This document shows, piece by piece, positions 36,553 through 46,766 of a stretch of 64,000 nt of DNA. Numbering within the stretch: position 1 is the stretch's first letter; the number at the start of each line of letters is the position of its first letter. The notes beneath the pieces were generated by a model that saw only the letters and a program-made list of their open reading frames with translations, searched no databases and was not told where the DNA came from. The position numbers were made by a program, and so were the translations under genes. The DNA is from CALKWS01 sp051020515 (GTDB lineage: Bacteria > Actinomycetota > Actinomycetes > Actinomycetales > Beutenbergiaceae), in NCBI RefSeq assembly GCF_051020515.1, contig NZ_CP194857.1, forward strand, positions 2,356,001 through 2,420,000, read 5' to 3'.

Positions 36553-38052
36553 TCAGCCGCGCTCGGGGTTCTCATCGTCCTCCGGTTCGGCCTGCTCCGG
36601 GCTCCCGGCGCTCTCGGCAGCGGCAGAGCCGGCAGCGCGGGCGGCATCGTGCTCACGCGCACCCTCGGAGTAGCCCAGGTTGCCTTCCAGCATCATGGCC
36701 AGGGCCTCGTCGACGTCGGCTCCCTCAGCCCGGGAACTCTCGCGCCGGCTCAGGTAGGTACCCGGATCGTCCAGGTCCTCGGCAGTGGGGAACACGTCGG
36801 GATGGGACCACAACTCATCGCGCTCGGCGGCGCCCAGTTCCCGTGTCACCGCCGCCCACAGCAGCGCCGCGTCCCGAGCGCGGCGCGGCCGCAACTCCAA
36901 CCCCACCAGGGTGCGGAAGGTGTCCTCGGCCGGTCCACCGGCCGCCCGCCGACGACGCAGCATCTCCCGCAGCGGGACCGCGTGCGGCAGGTGCGGGGCC
37001 ACCGCGGCGGCCGTGACCTCCTCCACCCAGCCCTCGATCAGGGCCAGGATGGTCTCCAGCCGGCTCAGCGCCCGCTCCTGACTCTCGGTGCGCTCGGGGG
37101 AGAAGATCCCGCCGGCCAGGGCCGAGCGTAACTGCTCCATGTCGGTGGGGTCGATGTCGCGCACGGCGTCCTCGAGTTGGCGCAGGTCGATCTCGATCCC
37201 GCGCGCGTACTGCTCCACCGCGTTGAGCAGTTGCGAGCGCAACCACGGCACGTGGGTGAACAGACGGGCATGTGCGGCCTCGCGCACAGCCAGGAAGTGC
37301 CACACCTCATCGGTGGGCACGTCCAGGTCCTCGGCGAAGGCGTCCAGGTTCGCCGGCACCAGCAGCACCGCCGGGTCGGTCAACAGCGGCAACCCGGTGT
37401 CCGTGGCACCGAAGACCTCGCGCGCCAGGGTGCCCGCCCCCTGGCCCACCTGCATCGCGAAGGAGAGCCGGCCGAGTTTGCGGACCATCGCGCCCATGTC
37501 CACACCACCGAGCAGTCCGGCGGCCGCCGGATCCAGACCCTCGGGCAGACCGGGGCCATCGGTGCCCATGGTGGTGGCCAGCGCCTGAGCCACCGAGACA
37601 CCCACGGGGTCTGCCACCTGACGCCACACCGGCAGGGTGCGCTCGACCCACTCGGCCCTGGAGACCGCCTGTTGCGGCCCACCGGAGGGCGGTAGGTCGG
37701 TGGCCACGTCCAGCCACAGGTCCGCCGCCTGCAGCGCCCGGCGGGCACTTACGGCCTGCGCCGCCGAGACCGCCGGATCCCCGCCCAGGTGGGCGACCTG
37801 GCGGGCCACGTCGTGGGCGACCTTCCAGTCCGAACTACCGCCGTCGTCGTCGGCGGACAGGACCTGGCGCATCTGCGCCATGGCGGCGGCGAACTGGCTC
37901 GGGTCCGAGGGCATGCCCGGCATCGACTCCAGCCGGGACAGGTCCATCCCGCTGGACTCCAGGGCGCGCATCGCCTCCGCGGCGGCGTCCGGTCCGAGCA
38001 TGGACTCCAGCATGCGTCGCCACTGCTCTGCGCCTGAGGGCTGTTCGCTCAT
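36553..38052 (-). CDS. Zinc-dependent metalloprotease family protein (DUF2342-type)
   Basis: A 499-residue cytoplasmic protein of the actinobacterial DUF2342 family, annotated as a zinc-dependent protease on account of its central segment WHFLAVREAAHARLFTHVPWLRSQL, which takes the place of an HExxH motif, and the downstream IEGWVEEVT. Proteolytic activity of the family is not well established. The N-terminal 60 residues and C-terminal 70 residues are low-complexity and acidic. ATG 38052 is preferred over TTG 38058; TACCGT lies five bases upstream, suggesting a leaderless mRNA. Divergent from the PDZ/Lon protease gene, as in mycobacteria. Confidence 0.85.
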   Translation of the reverse strand: MSEQPSGAEQWRRMLESMLGPDAAAEAMRALESSGMDLSRLESMPGMPSDPSQFAAAMAQMRQVLSADDDGGSSDWKVAHDVARQVAHLGGDPAVSAAQAVSARRALQAADLWLDVATDLPPSGGPQQAVSRAEWVERTLPVWRQVADPVGVSVAQALATTMGTDGPGLPEGLDPAAAGLLGGVDMGAMVRKLGRLSFAMQVGQGAGTLAREVFGATDTGLPLLTDPAVLLVPANLDAFAEDLDVPTDEVWHFLAVREAAHARLFTHVPWLRSQLLNAVEQYARGIEIDLRQLEDAVRDIDPTDMEQLRSALAGGIFSPERTESQERALSRLETILALIEGWVEEVTAAAVAPHLPHAVPLREMLRRRRAAGGPAEDTFRTLVGLELRPRRARDAALLWAAVTRELGAAERDELWSHPDVFPTAEDLDDPGTYLSRRESSRAEGADVDEALAMMLEGNLGYSEGAREHDAARAAGSAAAESAGSPEQAEPEDDENPERG

Positions 38053-38162
38053 GGTCAACGGTAATCACAGGTACGCCCGATCACCGAATCACCGGGCCAC
38101 CCTTTCGCTCTGGGCGCAGTCGGTGGCGCGGTGCGATCCAGACTCGAGGGAAGATAGTGGGC

Positions 38163-39353
38163 ATGACGGACCTGAGTTTCCGCGCCGAGCACGAGCCCCG
38201 CCGGCGCCGCCGACGCCTGAGATGGGTCAGTTTCACCCCGCGGTTCGTCACCATGCTGATCTCCGGCGTGGCCACCTTCGGGCTGCTCGGGACGATGCTG
38301 GTGCTGCCGCTGCCCTACGCGGTGCAGGGGGCAGGTCCCACGTTCAACACCCTGGCCGGGCATCGGCCGGCGGACCAGGGTGACTCCGATGAGGTGGGCG
38401 ACGGCGAGCCGACCCTGATCAGTATCGAGGGCGGCCGGGCGCACCCGGCCGCGGGGGAGTTGCGCCTCACCACGGTGGTCACCTCCGGGGGGCCGGGCTA
38501 CCCGGTGCGGGCAGCGAACGTGATCGTGGGGTACTGGAGTTCGAACCAGATGGTGCAGCCGTTGGAGGCCGCGATCGATCCCGACCTGACGCAGGAGCAA
38601 CGGGACCAACTGGCGGCCCAGCAGATGATCACCTCCCAGGAGCATGCCACCGTAGCGGCACTGACGGATGTGGGCTTCGAGGTGCCCGCGGTCCTGGAGG
38701 TCGTCGATGCTGCCCCGGGGACCGGCGCCGAGGGTGTGGTGGCCGAGGGCGACCTGATCCTGGGCATCCAGGCCCCCGGGGAGCAGGTGGCGCAGGTGGA
38801 GACCTACGCCGATCTGTCCGTGCCGTTGCTGGCCACCCCGCCGGGGGAGGAGATGCGACTGCTGGTGGAACGCGATGGGCAGGAGGTCACGCTACCGATC
38901 ATCACCACCGACGACGGTCGGGGCCGCAGCCAGCTGGGCATCTTCCTGAATGCCGATTTCGACATGCCAGTCGAGGTGAGCATCGCGATCGACAACGTCG
39001 GCGGACCCAGCGCCGGCCTGATGTTCGCCCTGGGCATCATCGACGTGCTCACCCCAGAGGACCTGACCGGCGGGCACTCCATCGCCGGCACCGGCACGAT
39101 CAGCCTGGACGGGCGGGTCGGCCCGATCGGCGGCGTGGGTCTGAAGATGATCGGGGCCGTGGACGACGGCGCCGACTACTTCCTGACCCCCGCGCTCAAC
39201 TGCTCCGAGGTGGTGGGTCACATCCCCACCGGCCTGCAGGTGATCGCGGTGGACACGCTGGAGCAGGCTCGCAGCGCCGTGGAGTCGATCGCCGCGGGCG
39301 ACACCGACGATCTGCCCGGCTGCGCCGACTGGGAGCACCTCGAGCCGACCTGA
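38163..39353 (+). CDS. PDZ-domain, Lon-type (S16) membrane protease, YlbL family
   Basis: A 396-residue membrane-anchored serine protease. One N-terminal helix (FVTMLISGVATFGLLGTMLVLPL, about 28-50) is followed by an extracytoplasmic region with a PDZ domain (about 190-265: GDLILGIQAPGEQV) and a Lon-type proteolytic domain with the catalytic Ser in VGGPSAGLMFALGI and Lys in GGVGLKMIGA. ATG 38163 is close to an adenine-rich GAAGATAGT. In mycobacteria the homologue is the Rv3194c product, beside the same neighbours. The substrate is unknown; an immediately adjacent UPF0182 membrane protein is a plausible partner. Confidence 0.9.
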   Translation: MTDLSFRAEHEPRRRRRRLRWVSFTPRFVTMLISGVATFGLLGTMLVLPLPYAVQGAGPTFNTLAGHRPADQGDSDEVGDGEPTLISIEGGRAHPAAGELRLTTVVTSGGPGYPVRAANVIVGYWSSNQMVQPLEAAIDPDLTQEQRDQLAAQQMITSQEHATVAALTDVGFEVPAVLEVVDAAPGTGAEGVVAEGDLILGIQAPGEQVAQVETYADLSVPLLATPPGEEMRLLVERDGQEVTLPIITTDDGRGRSQLGIFLNADFDMPVEVSIAIDNVGGPSAGLMFALGIIDVLTPEDLTGGHSIAGTGTISLDGRVGPIGGVGLKMIGAVDDGADYFLTPALNCSEVVGHIPTGLQVIAVDTLEQARSAVESIAAGDTDDLPGCADWEHLEPT

Positions 39354-39387
39354 GCCGGCGCCAGGGCAGGGCCGCGCTCGGGTCGGC

Positions 39388-39933
39388 TCAGCTGAACGTG
39401 GCGGCCAGGGCGTGCACCAACCCCGGCACCGCGTCGGGGGCACCCGCGACGGCGTCGTCGGAGTCGTTGGCGCGTGAGCGCAGGACGCACCAGGACTCGC
39501 CCGAGCGCAGCACCCCGGCCGCCACCCGCACGTCCTGACGGTCCGGGTGGCCCATCAGGTAGGCGACCGCTTCCTCGGGGTCGTCGCTGGGCATGCCCTG
39601 CTCCGCCTCGGGCGGTACCACGATCCGCTCCACCACGATCGCGGCCCCATGCACCGTCTCCGGCCACGCCAACTGGGCCAGCAGCTCCTCCAGGTTCGCA
39701 GACTCCGGGAGCCCGTCCTGCTCGATCGAGGTCAGGTGCTCGGGGTCCGCTTCGGCGGCTGCGACCACCTCGGCGCCGAGTTGGGTGGCAACGGCGGGAT
39801 TCTCCGCGAGGGCGTCAGCGGTGCGGACCAGGGCGTAGATGCCCACCGGTGCGTCCCAGCCGCCGGCAGCGGCATGGCGTTCCAGTTCAATGACGGCGGC
39901 GGCCAGTGCGTGGGAGCGGGATTCGTCGTTCAC
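39388..39933 (-). CDS. PPA1309 family protein
   Basis: A 181-residue soluble protein of a family conserved across actinobacteria (named after PPA1309); function unknown. The pattern ALAAAVIELERHAAAGGWDAPVGIYALVRTA at the N-terminus and WPETVHGAAIVVERIVVPP in the middle is typical. GTG 39933 (VNDESRSHAL) gives the family-typical N-terminus; the longer GTG 39954 form is possible. It is divergent from the UPF0182 gene and convergent with the PDZ protease gene. Confidence 0.83.
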   Translation of the reverse strand: MNDESRSHALAAAVIELERHAAAGGWDAPVGIYALVRTADALAENPAVATQLGAEVVAAAEADPEHLTSIEQDGLPESANLEELLAQLAWPETVHGAAIVVERIVVPPEAEQGMPSDDPEEAVAYLMGHPDRQDVRVAAGVLRSGESWCVLRSRANDSDDAVAGAPDAVPGLVHALAATFS

Positions 39934-40041
39934 ATAGACATCGTTCCAGCACACCGAATGTATGGGAAACTGGGAGGGCCCAGGGGTGCCGTGCCTCTGG
40001 ATCCATCTGCCCGCTCTGATCGTTCTCGAGGTTGAGCTCTA

Positions 40042-43000
40042 GTGTCCTTTGCTTCCTCCCGTCCCGCTGCCTCCTCTCCGCGACCGGCGCGCGCGCGGGC
40101 GCCGCGGTCCGCTGCTACCCACGATCGGTGTGCTGGCCGGGGTGGTCATCGCTTTCCTGGTGATGTCCCGGTTCTGGACCGAGTGGCTCTGGTTCGACCA
40201 GGTGGGCTACTCCAACGTGTTGCTCACCCAGTGGTCCACCCGGGGTGGGCTGTTCGTCGTCGGTCTGCTGTTGATGGGCGGCGTCGTCTGGTTCAACCTG
40301 CGCCTGGCGTACAAGAACCGGCCCATGTATGTCCCGACCACTCCCCAGCAGCGCGACCTGGACCGGTACCGGGAGGCGTTCGAGCCGCTGCGCAGACTGG
40401 CCTTCATCGCGGCCCCGATCGTGGTGGGCTTCTTCGCAGGTTCGGCGGCGGCCACGCAGTGGCAACCCATGCTGGAGGCTTTCAACGGCCAGCCGTTCGG
40501 GCAGGTGGACCCGCAGTTCGGGCTGGACGTCGGCTTCTACGTCTTCATCTTGCCGTTCCTGCGGTTCGTGATCTCCTTCCTGCTGTGGACCACGATCTTC
40601 GGGCTGGCCGCGGCCGCCTTCGTGCACTACCTCTACGGCGGCATCCAGGTGACCGGGCAGCGGCGGGCGGAGAAGCCCGCACGGATCCAGTTGAGCATCC
40701 TGGGTGGTCTGGTGGTGCTGCTGGTCGGCGTGAACTACTGGCTGGACCGGTACACACTGCTGAACTCACCCGGGGAACGGTTCGACGGCGCCACCTACAC
40801 CGAGGTCAACGCTGTGCTTCCGGCCCGGTGGATCCTGGCCTTCGCCTGCGTCTTCGTGGCGGTGCTCATCTTCGCCTTCGGCGCCCGGGGCCGGTGGCGG
40901 CTGCCGGTGGTCGGGCTCGGTCTGGCCGTGGTGACCGGACTGGTGGCCGGGATGGCGATCCCGGCGATCACCCAGGCCGTGGTGGTGAGCCCGAACGAGC
41001 AGGACAACGAGGCCGAGTTCATCCAGCGCAATATCGACGCCACCCTGGCCGCGTACGGCCTGGAGGACGTTGAGACCGAGGTGTACGAGGCCGAACTGGA
41101 GGGGGTGGCCGGTGCTCTGGCCGACGATGAGGAGTCGACCGCCCAGATCCGGTTGCTGGACCCCAATATCGTCTCGCCCACATTCCGGCAGGACCAGCAG
41201 AACCGGCACTACTACACCTTCCCGGAGACCCTGAATGTGGACCGGTACCAGATCGACGGTGAACTCAACGACACCGTGATCGCCGTCCGCGACATCAACC
41301 TGGATGCCGTGGCGCAGCGGAACTGGACCAACGACCACACCGTCTTCACCCACGGGTTCGGCGTGGTGGCCGCCTACGGCAACACCACCACCAACGACGG
41401 GCGGCCGCAGTTCTTCGAGGGCGGTATCCCCAGCATTGGGGCGTTGGGCGACTACGAACCGCGGATCTACTTCTCGGAGAACTCCCCGGACTACTCCATC
41501 GTCGGGGCGCCCGAGGGCGCAGACCCGTGGGAGTTGGACTACCCCGACGACGACGCCGAGGGCGGTCAGGTCAACAACACCTACGAAGGTGACGGTGGCC
41601 CGGGTATCGGGAACGTGTGGCGCCAGTTGCTCTACGCCGCCCGGTTCGGCAGCGAACAGATCATCTTCTCCGACCGGGTGAACTCCGAGTCCCAGATCCT
41701 CTACCACCGCGACCCCCGCGAACGGGTGGCCCGGGTGGCACCGTTCCTCACCCTGGACGGTCGGACCTACCCGGCTGTGGCTGACACCGACGGGGACGGC
41801 ATGAAGGAGGTGGTCTGGGTCGTCGACGCCTACACCACCTCGGACGACTACCCCTACTCCGAACGACAGCAACTCGAGGACGCCACCATCGACGCGTTGA
41901 CCGGTCCGGACGGCCAGGCGATCCAGGCCCAGTTGCCCGAGTTGGTCAACTACATCCGCAACTCCGTCAAAGCGGTGGTCAGCGCCTACGACGGGTCGGT
42001 CACGTTGTACGCGTGGGACATGGAGGATCCCATCCTGCAGACCTGGATGGAGATCTTCCCGGACATGATCCAACCCATGTCGGACATCAGTGGGGACCTG
42101 ATGAGTCACCTGCGCTACCCCGAGGACCTGTTCAAGGTGCAGCGTGAACTGCTGAACCGGTATCACGTGACCGATGCCCGGAACTTCTTCTCCGGTGGTG
42201 ACTTCTGGCGCACCCCACCGGACCCGGCTGAGCCGCAGTTCAACCAGCCACCGTTCTACCTGAGCCTGCGGATGCCCGAGCAGGAGGAGGCGACCTTCTC
42301 CCTGACCACCTCGTTCATCCTGAACGATGATCAGCGCAACGTGCTGACCGGTTTCATGGCGGTGAACTCCGAGACGGGGGACCAGGACGGTGAGGTCCAT
42401 GAGGACTACGGCACGATCCGTCTGCTGGAGTTGCCTCGTGACCTGACCGTCCCCGGACCCGGGCAGGTGCAGAACGACTTCAACACCGACACCACCGCGG
42501 CCACGGAACTGAACATCCTCAGTTCCGGTGGCTCCCAGGTGCTGTCCGGCAACCTGCTCACGCTGCCGGTCGGCGGCGGGCTGCTGTATGTGCAGCCGGT
42601 CTACGTGCAGTCCGAGAGCGGCACCCAGTTCCCGTTGCTGCGGCGGGTGCTGGTGGCCTTCGGGGACTCGGTCGGGTTCGCGCACACGCTCGATGAGGCG
42701 CTGGACCAGGTCTTCGAGGGCGACGCCGGTGCGGCAGCGGGTGACGCCGACGTGGTGCCGGTGCCCGATGACGAGGTCGACCTGGACGCCGAGGACATCG
42801 ATCCCGACGGTGAGCCGGTCGACCCGGACGCAACGGACCCGGACGATGAGCCCACCGAGACCGAGACCGCCGACCCGCCGGCGGCCGACCCCGGTGACGG
42901 CGATGCCCAGACGCGGCTGAACCGCGCCCTGGCTGATGCCCGGGAGGCGATGGAAGACTCCAACGAGGCACTCGTCGACAGTGACTGGACCGCCTACGGC

Positions 43001-43069
43001 GAGGCCCAGGAGCGGTTGGCCGATGCGCTGGAGCGGGCCCTGGAGGCGGACGAGGAACTCAACGGCTGA
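40042..43069 (+). CDS. UPF0182 family large membrane protein, possible frame break near the start
   Basis: A protein of about 1,006-1,008 residues with seven membrane helices in the first 320 residues (starting LLPTIGVLAGVVIAFLVMSRFWTEWLWFDQ), then a large extracytoplasmic domain and an acidic, Asp/Thr/Pro-rich tail (about 880-970). The role of the family is unknown. The open frame only begins at TTG 40049, where no ribosome-binding site is visible and a stop precedes it. GTG 40042, with GAGG ten bases upstream, gives a family-like N-terminus (SFASSRPAASSPRPAR) if one base is removed in the GCGCGCGCG tract near 40088-40100. I prefer that start. The stop codon lies inside the IS target duplication. 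Confidence 0.88.
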
Positions 43070-43070
43070 A
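43066..43070. repeat. Target-site duplication CTGAA, left copy
   Basis: CTGAA (43066-43070) immediately precedes the left end of the IS1380 element and is repeated at 44717-44721 after the right end. It contains the TGA stop of the UPF0182 gene. Confidence 0.7.
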
Positions 43071-44716
43071 CCTGGATCCGCTGAGCTGCTTTTGGAGCGT
43101 CTTGAGCGGTGAAGTGAGGAGGGGTTTTCGGTCGGTCCTGCCGAAGGGCGTGAGTGAGTTGCCGGTCTGCCCGGCCTTTCCACTTTCGGTTCCTTCTCGT
43201 CGGTGCAGGGGCTGAAGGTCAAGCCGGCGCTGGTAGCGGGCTGCCTGCGGCGTCGAATAGCGCGTCCCAGGCGTGCTGCCAGGGCCAGTTCCTGGGTAGG
43301 TGCAGCAGCCAGGAGCGGGCGCGGTTGGCGATCCGGGCTGGGGTGTTGATGAGTTGGGCGCGGATCGTGGCGGTGCGTGCCCGAGCGTGGAACTTGGAGG
43401 CCAGTACTCCGGCGGCGCGGGTGAGGTTGAACGAGATCGCCGCAAGCACGGCCCAGGCACTGTTGGCGCTGAAGGCGCCCGAGGGGCAGTGGGCCAACGG
43501 CCCGGTCTTCAGGTCGGCGATGACCTGTTCGATGATCGCATGGTCGCGGTGGGCGGCCTCGGCGGCCAGCATCGACAGTGGGGAGTCGGTGAAACACCGC
43601 ATGGTGCCGGTAGGCGGTGAGTAGGTCGCCCTGCTCGGCGGTGGCCGAGGCCGGATTCAGGCGCTTGACCCGGCGCACGATCAGCCGTGCAGCCACGTGG
43701 TCGGCCTTCTTGCGGGAGGTGAAGGCGGTGTAGGGGATCTCGGCAACTTCAGCATCGGAGATCCACCGCTGTTCGTCCTGGTCCCAGATCGCCTCGGGGT
43801 ACTTGATGCCCACCCAGTCCTCCTCGCCGATGCGGGAGATGGCGGCGACCACGGCCTTGTCCATCCGGGCGGTGATCGAAAAGCGCGCCCCACCACGGCG
43901 GATGGCGGCCACCACGTGGTGCAGGTAGAACGCGCTGTCAGCCCGCCCGGTGACCAGCCCGCCTGTCCCGGCCCGGCGTGCGGTGGCCAAAGCCTCAGCG
44001 ATCATCTGCCCCGCGCCCCGGTCGGACTTCACCGAGCCCTTACGCAGTCGCATCCCGGCGATCACCGGCGGCGCCGCCGGCGTGGACAGGGTTGCGACCA
44101 GCGCGTTGAGGCCCTTGATGCCGCTGTAGCCGTACCCGGTGCCCTGCTTGGCATACCCGTGGGTCTGGCGGATGGTGTCGTCGATGTCCAGGTAGGTCAC
44201 CTCATCACCGCCGCGCAGCAGGCCCGGCACCCGGGCGGCCAGGGCGACCAGCAACCGCGAGGCGATCGCGTCCAACTGGCGCACATGGCCAAACTTGTAG
44301 CCGCGCAGATGGGTGCCCAGAGTCGTGGGCGCCCGGTGCTCAGTGAACGCCCGGTCCATGCCGCCGTGGCGCAGCAGATCCATGTCGCTGATGCTGTCCG
44401 CCCCAGCCACCATCCCAGCCACCAGCGCGCCCACCTTCACATCGGCGTTGGCCCCGGCACTGCCGGCCACGGTGACGTACTCATCGACCAGCCCCGAAAG
44501 CCCGGCGGACTCCGCCAGCAGCATCACCGGGACCAGACCCGCGGTGGCGATCAAGTTGTCATCGTCGAACTCAGCGGAGAAGTTATGGAAACTCGCACTA
44601 CCGGTGCTCCTGTTGCTCAGCGGTTTGGAACTCTCAACAAGTCCATTTTCGCTGGTCACAGGAGCATTCGGCTGTCACGACCCGCCGCCCACACCGCCCC
44701 GACCGGCGGATCCAGG
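43071..44716. mobile_element. IS1380-family insertion sequence, 1,646 bp
   Basis: The ends are inverted repeats: CCTGGATCCGCT at 43071 and its counterpart CGGATCCAGG ending at 44716 (reading CCTGGATCCGCC inward). The flanks are direct CTGAA copies (43066-43070 and 44717-44721). Length and transposase match IS1380. The intact ends and target duplication indicate a fairly recent insertion. Confidence 0.85.
43219..44659 (-). CDS. IS1380-family DDE transposase, one frame break
   Basis: About 479 residues. The DDE-type catalytic core shows Asp in VTYLDIDDTIRQTHGYAKQGTGY (first Asp), Asp in GLVTGRADSAFYLHHVV and a Glu in HAIIEQVIADLKTGPLAH after the break; GYSGIKGLNALVATL is typical of IS1380. The frame breaks at the AAA run 43592-43594 (TTT on the coding strand), where removing one T joins YRHHAVFTDSPLSML. 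A programmed shift is not known for IS1380, so this is either an error or an inactivating mutation. The GTG at 44659 starts the protein. The long open frame that continues leftward beyond the element is antisense to the UPF0182 gene and not real. Confidence 0.85.
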
Positions 44717-44782
44717 CTGAACCCTGGCCCGGGAGGCGATCGCCGACGTGGCTGACGTCACGCTGATAGGCACGGCCACGAT

Positions 44783-44812
44783 TTGCTTCCCGGGCCGGTG
44801 CCGCCGTAGTCT
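44783..44812 (+). promoter_or_regulatory. Promoter of the tRNA-fMet gene
   Basis: TTGCTT (44783-44788) and TAGTCT (44807-44812) are 18 bases apart, and the tRNA starts 12 bases after the -10 hexamer. This fits a housekeeping sigma promoter. Confidence 0.6.
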
Positions 44813-44823
44813 GGGGTTACCGA

Positions 44824-44897
44824 CGCGGGGTGGAGCAGTTCGGTAGCTCGCCGGGCTCATAACCCGGAGGTCGGAGGTTCAAATCCTCCCCCCGCCA
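44824..44897 (+). tRNA. Initiator tRNA-fMet (CAU)
   Basis: Seventy-four bases folding as a tRNA. Anticodon CAT lies in GGGCTCATAACCC, whose three G:C pairs at the bottom of the anticodon stem are the hallmark of the initiator. The acceptor end begins CGCGGGG and ends CCCCGCCA, leaving positions 1 and 72 unpaired (C and C), a second initiator feature. The T arm is GGTTCAAATCC. CCA is not encoded (CTA follows the discriminator region). Confidence 0.93.
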
Positions 44898-44901
44898 CTA
44901 A

Positions 44902-44937
44902 TTTCAGGCTCGGAATCTGCGGATTCCGAGCCTGAAA
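44902..44937 (+). terminator. Perfect 16-bp hairpin after tRNA-fMet
   Basis: TTTCAGGCTCGGAATC (44902-44917) is exactly complementary to 44922-44937 with a TGCG loop. It begins five bases after the tRNA and lacks a T-run afterwards. It is probably the tRNA terminator. Confidence 0.75.
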
Positions 44938-45116
44938 GCATTTAGAGACTTGATCGAGTGTCCACTTGGTGTCCAGCAACCCGGTCCAGGAACCCTCTGG
45001 TGGCGGGCGCTGAGGCCCGGCCTATGCAACGTGAGGTCCCGGCAGGCAGACACCCGACGTCGATCGGTCGCTGGATCCCGCCCCGGCCGGGATTCGCTCT
45101 CACGCCGCGACGGCGG
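44938..45116. other. Stretch after the tRNA terminator
   Basis: About 180 bp with no gene seen. It starts with AT-richer sequence containing GTGTCCACTTGGTGTCC, a short imperfect repeat of GTGTCC. No integrase is nearby and no second att copy is identified. Confidence 0.3.
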
Positions 45117-45913
45117 TCAATGGCGCAGTTGCTCGGCCAGAAACGCCACTACCCGGTCGAGGGCAACCCGGGTCGGATGCCCCGGCTCGTCGACGAGGGA
45201 GACCGTGAGCACCGCGTGCGCCGACGGCGCGATACCAGCCGCGTTGCCCGGCGAAGAGTCGATCTCGATCCCCTCAAAGGATGTCCCGAGCCTCGCCCGG
45301 AGGGTCTCGAACCGCTCCGCAGGGCAACCCCGGTCGTTGGTGAAGCGGAGCCCGAGCACGCGCAGGCCGTCGCCGGCTCGTTCCGTGATGGTCGAGAGAT
45401 CCTGAGCATCCATGCCGAGGGCGGCACGGCCACGCTTCCCGATTGGCGCAGGCATGACCGGCTGGCTCATGACGGACGCGACGACTGAGGGTTCGAGAGC
45501 TGTTGCCAGCGCGAAACCTCCGGTGAAGCACATCCCGACCACGCCGACCCCGGGACCGCCACACTCACGGTGGGCCGACGCGCGGCGAGTGCTCGCAGCC
45601 ACCCGACGACGGGGCTCGTACGGTCGGCGAGTTTGGTGAACTCCCGCGTCACGCAGACCTGCACGATCGATCGCAGGATCTCGCGGCCATTCGCCGGGGC
45701 TGCGGGGCGCCCGTACAGGGACGGGAGGTACACGGTGTACCCAACGGCGATCAGCCGACGGGCGAAATCGATGACGCCTGGATGCAGGCCGGGGATCTCA
45801 TGGAGCACGAGAACCGCTGACCCCGAACCACCTCGAAAGACCTCATACGTGCGCCGGTCGTGCGTGAAGTCGAATGCCCGGAACTCCGGGCCGATCGGCT
45901 TGCTGAGATTCAT
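45117..45913 (-). CDS. Dienelactone hydrolase family protein, one frame break
   Basis: Alpha/beta hydrolase of the dienelactone hydrolase type. The first part, SKPIGPEFRAFDFTHDRRTYEVFRGGSG, VLVLHEIPGLHPGVIDFARRL, is in one frame; the second, GPGVGVVGMCFTGGFALATAL, with nucleophile Cys in GMCFTGG and a late His in GHPTRVALD, is in another. The break is near 45575-45585 (one base missing), and the joined protein has about 265 residues. ATG 45913 has GGGAG eight bases upstream. It lies in a stretch after the tRNA gene with other broken genes, so here a true inactivating mutation is about as likely as a sequence error. Confidence 0.75.
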
Positions 45914-46134
45914 ACCGACTGCTCCCATCCATGGTTCGCCCAGCATGGTCGCAGCCACCCCCGACCGCAATGGCGAGCCGCAGGGCCACCAGCGAAGCAC
46001 CAGGCGTACTCCTGGCCAACTACCCAACGCCCTCGACTGCGTCGCCTGAGGCCACCTGCGACTGACATCCGACCGCATGGCTGTCCAAGTTGGGGTCGCG
46101 CCGTTCGGCATCCCGGAGGAATCCGGCTGGGACT

Positions 46135-46704
46135 GAATTCGCCGCTGCCGCTGAGGCCGCCGGTTACACCCACGGCCATCCCACAGGGAAGGTGGCATCA
46201 GGTGCGTTCGCCGTCCTGATCGGGGCGATTGTTCGTGGCCAGAGTCTGACTGAGGCCGTCGACACCACGTTGCGGTTGCTACGCCGGCAAGATGATCACG
46301 AGGAGACTGTTCACGCCTTGGAGCAAGCCATCCAGGCCGCCCGGGGGAGTGCCAGTGCCGACGTCATCGAATCACTGGGCGGAGAGTGGGTCGCAGAAAA
46401 GGCGCTCGCGATGGACCTCTACGCCGCTCTCGCCCACTCCGGTCCCGATGAGGTGCTCGACGCGCTGTCACTCGCGGCAACCCACTCCGGTGACAGCGAC
46501 TCGACCGGTGCGATGTGCGGCAACATCCTCGGTGCGTTCCACGGTGAAGCAGCACTGCCCCCCGAACTCACGTTCGAGGTCGAGGGACGAAGCACGATCC
46601 TCACGCTGGCTGACGACTTCATCTACGAGTTCACCGCCGGCAACACCCTCCATGGTGACGTCGGGCCACTCACGAGGTGGACCGACCGCTACCCGGGCTG
46701 GTGA
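46135..46704 (+). pseudogene. ADP-ribosylglycohydrolase, 5'-truncated remnant
   Basis: The frame encodes the C-terminal half of an ADP-ribosylglycohydrolase-like protein: GYTHGHPTGKVASGAFAVLIGAIV and ATHSGDSDSTGAMCGNILGAFHG, with Asp residues of the second metal-binding cluster. The N-terminal half with the first metal cluster is not found in any frame upstream (45914-46134). The frame is open back to 46090 but that part has no similarity and no ribosome-binding site. Family members have about 300-350 residues; only 190 remain. It is most likely inactive. Confidence 0.65.
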
Positions 46705-46766
46705 GGAGACCGCCCGAGCACGACGGAAGCAGGCCTTCGCCCTAGCCCGGAGGCTGGAGACTGGTG

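Noticed and set aside
40766..43100. Leftward continuation of the transposase open frame across the UPF0182 gene
   Set aside because: The frame is open by chance beyond the IS end; the left terminal repeat and target duplication show that the element stops at 43071.
43592..43594. Programmed frameshifting in the transposase
   Set aside because: IS1380 transposases are normally single-frame, the run is only three bases, and the window has many similar single-base breaks elsewhere.
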